Source: Tausonia pullulans (lineage: Eukaryota; Basidiomycota; Tremellomycetes; Cystofilobasidiales; Mrakiaceae). Taken from it: a stretch of 64,000 nucleotides of DNA. The position numbers and the translations under genes are program-made. Under the pieces are notes generated by a model, which searched no databases, was not told where the DNA came from, and was given only the letters and a program-made list of their open reading frames with translations. The stretch spans positions 868,001 through 932,000 of the forward strand of contig OX637621.1 of the NCBI GenBank assembly GCA_951802195.1, written 5' to 3'. This document shows positions 56,815-64,000 of the stretch, piece by piece. Position 1 is the stretch's first letter, and each line of letters opens with the position of its first letter.

Positions 56815-58707
56815 TCAATCCTCCCACTCAACCCCAACCCACTCTTCTCCCCACTCCCCACCACACCCTTTCTCACAGCTCCAAACCCCGATAGTTCCCC
56901 ATTCCATCCCCGTCCTCGCATCGGCCTTGATGCCCTTCCCGCCCAAAACGCGCTCGAGTTCTCTCCGCCGACGGGTCTCCTCCGACTCATTGGCTGCGGC
57001 TACCGCCGTCGGGGCAGGCGCTTCCTCGTCGGCCCCGAGGTCGGCGACCTTGAGGTGGTTGAGCAAACCGGGCATGAGCTGGAGCTCATACACCCTTGGG
57101 CCGTGGCACCGCACGCAGGCGGGGACCTTGGAAGCGTCGTACGCGCGCTTCGTCGATGTCGGGGCTGGGGCAGCAGGCGCGGAGGCAGTGGACGAGGCCT
57201 TCTTGCCGCCGCCGCTTGCGGCGGCAATGGGAATGGAGGCCGTGGTGGAGGGCAGAGGAAGGGCGACGGGCTGGAAGAGCAGCTTGTGGAGCTTAGAGGC
57301 CGAGGAGTAGGCGAGCGGGTTGGCGCCAAAGTCGTACCTTCAGAAAGAGCAGTCGCGTCAGTTGGGAAACAAGCTTACATAAGAGAGGTCAAATAAAAGA
57401 CACCGACCTGATGACCTGCCCAGGCTCGTGCTGAATCCGATGGAGGAACCGCTCAAAGGTCTCGTCCGCACCCGGAATACCACTGCCCTTGACGTAGCCC
57501 TCCTCGTCCCAGTCGGCTGGCTTGGCGGCCGAGCGAGCGAGGATCGACTCCTCGTTGCCGGGTGAGCCGACGGCGAGGGCCGCAGCGTCGGCGGCCTTCT
57601 GGGCCTTGGTCCGCTTCGGGCGGGGGATGTACTCGGTCTGGGTTGAGAGATACTGGGCGGGATAGGCAGGAAGCTTGGCCCAGGCTGATGGTGAAGGGGG
57701 ACGATGGTGAGCTGATGCGTGTATGATTATATAGACAGGAAGAGAGAGAGACTGACCAGGGTCAAGTTCTTCGTCACCCTCAAAGGCACTGTCCGAACCG
57801 GCCACAGAAGCGGCAATGGAGAGACCGGCGATAGCGCTGTCGACAGACGTCTCGTTCGAGGGCTGAGCATTAGGGGTAGCAGCCTCAACCAGCGAGGGAG
57901 CAGCAGTCAGGGCGGGAACGAAGGGGTTGTTGGAGGCAGCAAAGGGGTTGGCGGCGGCAGCATCCGTGGTCGAAGGGACGGCGAACGGGTTGAAGGGAGC
58001 GTTCGAGGCGGCACCAGGGGTAGGCTATCGACATGATCATTCTGTCAGCTTGCTTGAGCACATTGCGTTGAAGGTCTCGCTGCTTCTACACTACTGACAG
58101 CAGCGAACGGGTTCACGTTGGCAGTCATGGGGGTAGTGGCGGCGATAGCAGTCTTCTTGGCAGCCTCGTGGGCGGCCTTCTTCGCCGCTCGACGCTCGTG
58201 CACTGTCGCGAACTTGTCGTTGCGCCTCATAGATGTGAAAGCGCGCACGCTGAGTGGTCGGCCACGGGAGTGATTATTGAAATGGAAACATTCATGCATT
58301 CGTGTAAGTGAAAGGAAGCGAGAAACCAGCTTGACAAGCGGGGGGAGGACGCACCTCCCCTTGCTCCTCTCCCCCTGGCAGCCCCCTCGCGCACAGCCCC
58401 AGACGTAGACGACCCGGTCGTCAACGGTGCCCTCGAGCGGCGCATACAGCTGGACCAAGAGCTCCATATTCTGTGAGCAGTTGGGGCACTGCGTCGCTGA
58501 GATGGGCGGGTAGCCCATCAAACCGGGGAGGAAGCTTGCAGCTCCACCGACGCGGGACACCTGGGTGTCCTGAACGTCAGAGGACGTCTCGATGAGCCCG
58601 TCCGGCAGACCGAGGAGGGTCGTCGTGGCGAGCTCAGAGCGCTCAGAGGAGGAAGAAGCGTCCGAGTCCGAAGACCAGGAAGACTCGTTGTCGTCGTCGG
58701 AGTGCAT
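56815..58707 (-). CDS. TSR4: PDCD2/Tsr4 family protein
   Basis: Cytoplasmic chaperone-like factor; the yeast member Tsr4 escorts ribosomal protein uS5 (Rps2) during 40S assembly. Start at 58707 with acidic, Ser-rich MHSDDDNESSWSSDSDASSS, then TTLLGLPDGLI and FLPGLMGYPPISATQCPNCS, and a zinc-binding half QCPNCSQNMELLVQLYAPLE with VVYVWGCARGGCQGERSKG. The middle is Ala/Asn/Pro-rich (NPFA repeats). The C-terminal PDCD2_C domain has PADWDEEGYVKGSGIPGADE, TFERFLHRIQHEPGQVIRYD, FGANPLAYSS and VPACVRCHGPRVYELQLMPG, and ends WGTIGVWSCEKGCGGEWGEE near 56815. About 540 residues. Orthology to Tsr4 follows from the two-domain layout. Confidence 0.9.
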
Positions 58708-59359
58708 GCGGGAGAGGAGCCTAAGAAACGCGAAGACGAGGTCAGCACGCGGTCCTTCTCAAACAGTGAAGGAGCAAGGGCAAAGTAGATGTGCAAGAAA
58801 GAGATCAGGAAGCGCTAGCCATAGCAAAAGATTTGTCGTCTCATTGTACACCTGGCCCAAACGTGCCCACGTCCCCGACCGCCTGGTGTTCCCCGCCCAA
58901 AACGGGCGTGGTCCGATAGGCTGCCGATGATGGGATGCAACCACGGAAGGGAGAAGTGCAGTGTTATTCCGACTCGTCATCTAGGGTGATCATCATGTAA
59001 AAGGAGAAGGAAGCAGCGACCGAAAGAGAGGTGCGGTCGCTGCTTGATGCAAGGGGCGAGTCGCGTCGGAGAAGAGAGAAAGAATGTAAAGGAGAAGACA
59101 AGGACGAACAGGTCAGATGGTGATGGTTGGAGAAAAGTTCGAGGTAAGTTCGAAAAAAACGAAGACGCGCAAGAGAGGGAGCGGTTGGACCGTCAACGCG
59201 AGCCCTCGTTGCACCGACCGCCCTCTCTCTCCCCCCAACCACACCACCACTGACAACAACACAACAAGAGGGACAGATAACGAGAGGCGGTACCATTCCA
59301 TCATTCAAGCACCAAGATCAATTTCAGCTAGCCTTTTTGCCCTTCGCGGCTTGGCAAGG
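58708..59359. other. Divergent intergenic stretch
   Basis: Promoters of the PDCD2-family gene (-) and the methyltransferase gene (+). No gene recognised. Confidence 0.5.
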
Positions 59360-60931
59360 ATGACCGACTCAAACGTCGCTGCCAGCTTTAGGACTATGGC
59401 CTCCCGTGTACGCCCGCCCAGTGAAACGGAGGGAAGTATTAGAAGAAGCATAGAGGAGAGTGGGACCTCGTGAGCAGTTTGATCTGACTCGTCTGGGTCG
59501 CTCATGTTGCTCTGATACTCTCCTGCCTGTCTACCTGTCTCTCGCAGTCGCCATTTGCCACCGCTCCCCCACGAGTTCATCTCGTTCCTCATCGCCAACG
59601 ATCTCGATCCACAAGTTTACGAGGGATTCCTCTCAGCCTCTTCTTCGTCATCCTCCGCCGTCCCCTGGCGCTTCGTCCACCCGACACCCCATCCGCGCCA
59701 CTCGTCGCCACTCACGCCCGAGGAGATCGTCTCGAGCCTCTCCATCCCGCTTACCTCGCTCTCCCCCGTCCCCTGGCTCCCATCGGACACCCTCCCCTTC
59801 TACCGTATCCCTGGCGAGACGCGCGTCGCCCCGTCCGACCTCTGGCGGACAGGCCGGCTCCAGGCGCTCGACGCGTCCTCGGCTGTCGCCGTCCACGCCC
59901 TTTCGCTCTCACCTGACGACCACGTCCTCGACCTCTGCTGTGCGCCCGGTGGTAAGCTCTCTCTCTGCGCCGAGCTTCTTCGAGGCGGACGAGGCACCGT
60001 CACGGGCGTCGACATCTCCCGCGACCGGACGTACCTCACATTGAAACTCCTCAGCAAACTCGGCCAAGCCGGCCAGAACAGGGTCTACATCGCCGACGGG
60101 GCGATGTTTGACCTCGGCGTCGGGCGGCTCAACATCTTTTGGAGAGAAAAGAAGTTTGGTCTAGGCCAGCCGGCAGAGCGCGCTCTCGACCTCGAGGTCG
60201 ATGCTCGTTGGGCCGCCTGGGAGCGCGACCCTTTGCTACCCCCACCATCGGGAGAGGAGAAGACGGCGACGTCCTCTCCTCGTCCGTCACGCGCCAAGGT
60301 CGCGATGGTGCCTCAGCGGTTCGAGAAACGGCCGGAGGAGGTAGGCTCCGTCTGGGTCCCGTACGACAAAGTACTCGTCGACGCCGAGTGCACACACGAT
60401 GGTTAGTGGAAGCGCCACCCATCTCCCTCTAGATCCGCCTCTGATGTCCCCCTCCGCCCCCCCCCCCCCCCCCTTCCCTCCGATCTAGGCTCCATCTCAC
60501 ATATCCTCAAGTATCTCGTCCCCTCGGACCCCGCGGATCCCTCCTCGCCGCAGACGTACGCCTTCCCGCCTTCCTTCCTCACCTCGCTCGCCTCCTCCAC
60601 CACGAGCCTCCCGGGCCTTCAACTCGGCCTCCTCATGAACGGCTTTCGCCTCGTCCGACCAGGAGGGATCGTCGTCTACTCGACGTGCTCCCGCTCCCGC
60701 CGGCAGGGCGAGATGGTCGTTCAAGCGTTCCTCGATGCCGTCAATGGCCACGGAGGCTCGCCTCGGGCGGTGCTGGAGGATGTGCCGGGACGAGAGTGGA
60801 TGCCTTGCGAACCGAGGGATGAGGCTCGGCTCGAGGGGAAGGGGTTGCGGTTCAGCGGGGTCCTCGAGGAGGGTCGGGAAGAGGAGTGGGTCAGCGGGCT
60901 GTTTGTCTGTAGGGTTCGCAAGATTCGATGA
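59360..60931 (+). CDS. RsmB/NOP2-type RNA cytosine-C5 methyltransferase
   Basis: SAM-dependent m5C methyltransferase of the NSUN class, RNA target unknown. Exons 59360-59469, 59548-60401 and 60489-60931. The start MTDSNVAASFRTMASRVRPP joins to SRHLPPLPHEFISFL; a second ATG at the internal MASR is also possible. SAM-binding motif I is DLCCAPGGKLSLCAELL, then VTGVDISRDRTYLTLKLLSK. The motif IV position, normally DAPCSGxG, reads KVLVDAECTHDGSISHIL, with the Cys kept and formed across an intron. Motif VI is GGIVVYSTCSRSRRQGEMVV, giving the second catalytic Cys. About 470 residues. Both cysteines expected for the NSUN mechanism are present. The last intron carries a 17-C tract. Confidence 0.88.
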
Positions 60932-61010
60932 GTCGGGGCTCCATGGCCATCGGTAAAGAGAGAGAGAGAGAGAGAACCAAGGCAGAGAAAGGTGTCGTTC
61001 GTACGAATCT

Positions 61011-62812
61011 TCATTTCATCGCTCCTCCTTCTTTCTTCTCCTCGTCCTCCTCGTCCTCCTCCTCTGCCACGGGCCCCTCCCTCTCACAGCCCCACACCTC
61101 CCCTCCACACCGCAAGCACTCCCACCCCTTCGCCTCACTCTCCTCGACGCTCTTCTCCCCCGTCCGCACAGCCTCCGCCTCGCGCTCCTGCGCGCGGACG
61201 AGCGCCTCGCCGAGACAGAAGTAGCAGTACGTGCATCGACCCCAGCAGTCGGCGCGAACGGGGACGTGCGCTTCGTTCGGATCCGCGATGACGGCGGCGG
61301 CGGGCTCTTCCTCGGAAGAGGAAGGCGAGGGGTCGACGTTGCCGGTCGCAAGGGCGTCCGAGGAAGGGGGGCCAGCAGGGATCGTCGGGAGGCCGGGGAG
61401 ACGAGGCACCGCTGGAGGAGCGGAGGCGTTGCTCGCCGCTTGGGAGGACGGCGGCCCGTTGGCGGCGTAGCAGATGGGGCACGTCCGTGGTGAGAGGTTG
61501 GCGTAGGGTCCTTCGTGCGGTCGAGTGGGCATGCCGTCCTGGTCACTGGTGTTCTCGCCGTCTGGAGAGGCGGAGAAGAGGAGAGACGAGCCCGGCGCGC
61601 CAGGCTTTTGGAGCATGAGGTGCGATGAGAGCGCGGCGTAGTCGGGGGGTGGGTCGTAGGACGCCATGGGCGCCAGGGGGCCGAAGACGCCCGAGAGGCG
61701 GGCGCGGAACTGGCTGATAGGTCTGGCGAGGGTTGGAATGAAGGGCAGACAAAAGGGCAGGAATTGCTATAGGGTTGGAGAGAAGTGATCAGTACAGATG
61801 TCGGACGAGAACGACGAGGAGGATCTAGCTCACTGCAAGGGACCCCCAGACCAGTTGGCGGTTCATGAACTCGTAGGAAACCATCCTCGAGAGGATCGGT
61901 TGTGACGGGAGGAGGCGCAGCCCGAGGGTACGGGTCAGGAGCGATGGATAGCTGTAGACCAGATATGGCACTCAGTAGCGTCTTTCCGCCCTGGAGATTA
62001 CGCCGTCAACTCACCCGCCATCATAGAGGAACCAGAGGAGTCCGAGGAGCTCGCCAGCCTTGCCGACGTCCTCGAGCTTGCCCATGAGATCCCAAGCGCG
62101 CTTCCGCCACGACCGACGGGGAAGGTCCGGCCAGGCTCGCGAGAGCGCGTAATGCTTGAAGCGAGTGAGGAGGTACTTGGGTAAGATAGAGGGCGTAAGG
62201 AAGAGATGGAGGAAGAGAATTGTCCGGACTGTGGCAAGCGACGGGGGCCGCCCGGGAGGAGGGGAGCGAAGGGACGGTCAAATGTCAGTCAGATGCGTCG
62301 TCTCCCCGGCCAAGGGCGAACACATACGTCGCTTCCGAGAGCTGGTACTACCCCACTTAGTAGGCGTATATCGGAGGTTCTGAAGTTTCCCCCCTGGCGT
62401 AACGAGCCTGTCCCACATGCCCAGTTTGTAGAGGACGAGCTGGATGACGAGGTACAGCTCGGGCTGGAACTGGACCTTGGCTGACGGCTTCAGGAAGGGA
62501 GGAAGGGTCGCGCCTTTTAGACTGAGGGAGTACTCAACGTTCCTCACATTACAGCCCTAAAGAACTCACGTTAAAGTCGTCGAGCGACTCGCTGACGCTC
62601 TGCCCAAGCATGCCGACAAGCGCGTCATCGAGATCTATCGAGTCCAGCTGGCTGACGCGAAGCGGTCTCGAGGGGCCGGATGACGTAGCCAATGAGGGAA
62701 CGCTTATCGTTGAGGCTTCGGCGATCATGGACGAGGAAGCTGAGGGTGGTGAAGAGGGAACGACGAGGGAACCGGATGTCGACGCGGTCGAAGCTGAAAA
62801 GGCGGCGGACAT
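61011..62812 (-). CDS. PEX2: Peroxisomal RING ubiquitin ligase subunit Pex2
   Basis: Membrane RING protein of the Pex2-Pex10-Pex12 complex that ubiquitinates the import receptor Pex5. Start MSAAFSASTASTSGSLVV at 62812; the core begins RPLRVSQLDSIDLDDALVGM. Then LKPSAKVQFQPELYLVIQLV, LYKLGMWDRLVTPGGKLQNL (a Pex2/10/12 N-terminal motif), FFLHLFLTPSILPKYLLTRF, RAWDLMGKLEDVGKAGELLG and MVSYEFMNRQLVWGSLA. After a Pro/Ser-rich linker the RING-like part has TCPICYAANG, ADCWGRCTYCYFCLGEALVR and GWECLRCGGEVWG, and an acidic end EEEDEEDEEKKEGGAMK at 61011. About 440 residues. The RING has Cys where C3HC4 domains have His. Family call is good; choice of Pex2 over Pex12 rests on the full Cys set. Confidence 0.85.
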
Positions 62813-63558
62813 TGGGTTTGCACGAGGCTTAGCAAGAGCTTCCGGCGACTGCCGTAGTTTGGGAGTATGTGCGGAAGCTGTCTGCGGGGAATCTGAGGGC
62901 TCTCCTGAGAGAGAAGATCGTCGAGGATTAAACAGCGCGGTCAGCCGTCTGATCGCGCTGTCGTCGGCTTGCACCGAGAGAGCGACGGGTGGTAGCTCAC
63001 GCTGAGTTGAGCGGCTACACCAGAGATAAAAAAAAAGGGCGTGTAGGAGAGAAGTCTGCTTCTCTGAGGATAGTAGACTAGTCGATTCGGTAAGGGCGAG
63101 CGAGAGCAAGTGATGGTTGGACAAATGAACGTGCGAATGGGGCGGCGCGTCGAGGAGGAAGAGGGGAGGGCGGTCGGCCCGGCAACGCTCGAACCGGTCA
63201 GGGTCAACTTGCGGTTGCAGAGGAAAACCCCCGCGTAGCCATGTCTTGCCGCTCCAAACCTGAGTGCTCGTTGAGGTCTTGCGTGACAGACAAAATGTGT
63301 GTGTGTGTGTGTGAGGGGAAGAGAGAGAGGACTCTATCATACTTTGAACCTTCTTTAACAAAGGCAAACTGAAATCGCAGAGGTGGAAAGCAAAACCGAG
63401 GGGAAAACAAAGACGACTCAGCAGAACGAAACAGAGGATTAAGGTAACGAGAGAAAGATAAGGGAAAGAGACCGCTACCCTCCCAATATCCGACATCGGG
63501 TGCCCACCCGACAATCAGACATCAAGAGAGAACGGGGTCTTCCAACCACGCCTCTCAC
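62813..63558. other. Stretch between the clathrin gene end and PEX2 start
   Basis: Promoter of PEX2 and 3' UTR of the clathrin gene. The frame of the first PEX2 exon stays open upstream of 62812, but the sequence does not look like PEX2. Holds a short TG microsatellite at about 63296-63313. Confidence 0.5.
63296..63313. repeat. (TG)n microsatellite
   Basis: About nine TG units in the PEX2 upstream region. Confidence 0.9.
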
Positions 63559-64000
63559 TCAGAACCCTCCTCCCCAACCCGTCGCCTGCGGGTACATCGG
63601 CCCGCCACCTCCATTCTGCCCCATTCCCCCGCCGCCTGTCGGTCCACCGATAAGGAGCGTGTTGCCGATCATCGGGTTGAGGATCGGGCCCTCCTCCTCA
63701 GACGCCTTGGGCTTGGCGAGCTTGAGCTGCTCGAGCTCAGCCTTAAGCTTGGCCATCTGGGTCTGCTGGTCGCGCGCCGCCTGAAGCTGGTACGGGTACG
63801 AGAAATCGTTGAGGCCGTTGACCCACGAGAGCTCCTGGACGACGTCCGGACGTAGGAGGTTGTAGCTGAGGGAAGGGGGGGGGGGGGGGCAAGTCAGCGC
63901 GGAGAAAGATGACTGGTCATACGGGCACAGCGACGTACCAGAGGTAAAGCGTCGCAGCGAAGCACTCCTTCGAGCCAATGTCGACAAAGTAGGTGAGAAC
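63559..64000 (-). CDS. CHC1: Clathrin heavy chain, C-terminal part (runs off the window)
   Basis: Triskelion heavy chain of clathrin coats. Only the C-terminus is in the window. From the right edge: VLTYFVDIGSKECFAATLYL, an intron (63866-63938), then CYNLLRPDVVQELSWVNGLN, DFSYPYQLQAARDQQTQMAK, a coiled segment LKAELEQLKLAKPK and the uncoating-type tail MIGNTLLIGGPTGGGGMGQN, ending TGWGGGF at 63559. The block RPDVVxELxWxxGLNDF is diagnostic of the trimerisation region. The Gly-rich tail resembles those of other clathrin heavy chains. The intron's pyrimidine tract on the coding strand is a run of 15 C residues. The rest of the gene lies beyond position 64000. Confidence 0.93.
   Translation of the reverse strand, partial: FSPTLSTLARRSASLRRFTSGTSLCPYDQSSFSALTCPPPPPSLSYNLLRPDVVQELSWVNGLNDFSYPYQLQAARDQQTQMAKLKAELEQLKLAKPKASEEEGPILNPMIGNTLLIGGPTGGGGMGQNGGGGPMYPQATGWGGGF

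Noticed and set aside
62813-63514. N-terminal extension of PEX2 in the same frame
   Set aside because: The frame is open but the residues are unlike any PEX2 N-terminus and include the TG microsatellite; the ATG at 62812 gives a normal-sized protein.
1-64000. CRISPR arrays, prokaryotic operons or biosynthetic gene clusters
   Set aside because: No spaced repeat arrays, no Shine-Dalgarno organisation, and neighbouring genes belong to unrelated housekeeping pathways.

Overview
The window looks like nuclear DNA from a basidiomycete fungus, probably a yeast-like Pucciniomycotina (Microbotryomycetes-type). That placement is an inference. The genes are packed on both strands, GC-rich, and cut by many short introns of about 40-90 nt with GTRNGT donors and pyrimidine-YAG acceptors. 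The protein set is eukaryotic and fungal: CENP-A, UPF2, RPS16, clathrin heavy chain, PEX2, derlin, a Zn2Cys6 regulator and a Git3/Gpr-type receptor. All gene models were assembled by eye from conserved peptides and splice signals. Ends with a clear start or stop are firm; some internal exon joints are not.

Layout, left to right. 0-24.6 kb is a conserved gene-rich block: GH3 beta-glucosidase with a PA14 domain (+), RPS16 (+), DCAF4-like WD40 protein (-), GMC oxidoreductase (+), Git3/Gpr1-like GPCR (+), a small ATP19-like membrane protein (+), YAE1 (-), UPF2 (-) and an amidohydrolase-fold-like protein (+). 24.6-34.6 kb is an accessory island. It holds a nearly complete LINE on the minus strand (25.2-31.0 kb), a second partial element joined head-to-tail upstream of it and carrying three hairpin repeats, a tRNA-Ala(CGC) directly beyond that, and a decayed GH28 polygalacturonase.

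34.6-64 kb is gene-rich again: CENP-A (-), DUF1264/OBAP protein (-), Zn2Cys6 transcription factor (-), WDR26-like CTLH/WD40 protein (+), a membrane-anchored glutaredoxin-fold protein with no active-site cysteine (-), a thioredoxin-TPR fusion (+), F-actin capping protein alpha with a huge acidic insertion (-), derlin (+), PDCD2/Tsr4 (-), an RsmB/NOP2-type methyltransferase (+), PEX2 (-) and the C-terminus of clathrin heavy chain (-), which runs off the right edge.

Most genes are unlinked housekeeping functions: translation, mRNA decay, Fe-S delivery to RLI1, ribosome assembly, ERAD, peroxisome import, vesicle coat and actin capping. I see no secondary-metabolite cluster, CRISPR array or prokaryotic-style system. 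The items most worth a second look are the LINE tandem with its hairpin-bearing partner beside a tRNA gene, the acidic insertion in capping protein alpha, the cysteine-less glutaredoxin, the long loop 1 of CENP-A and the GH28 relic.
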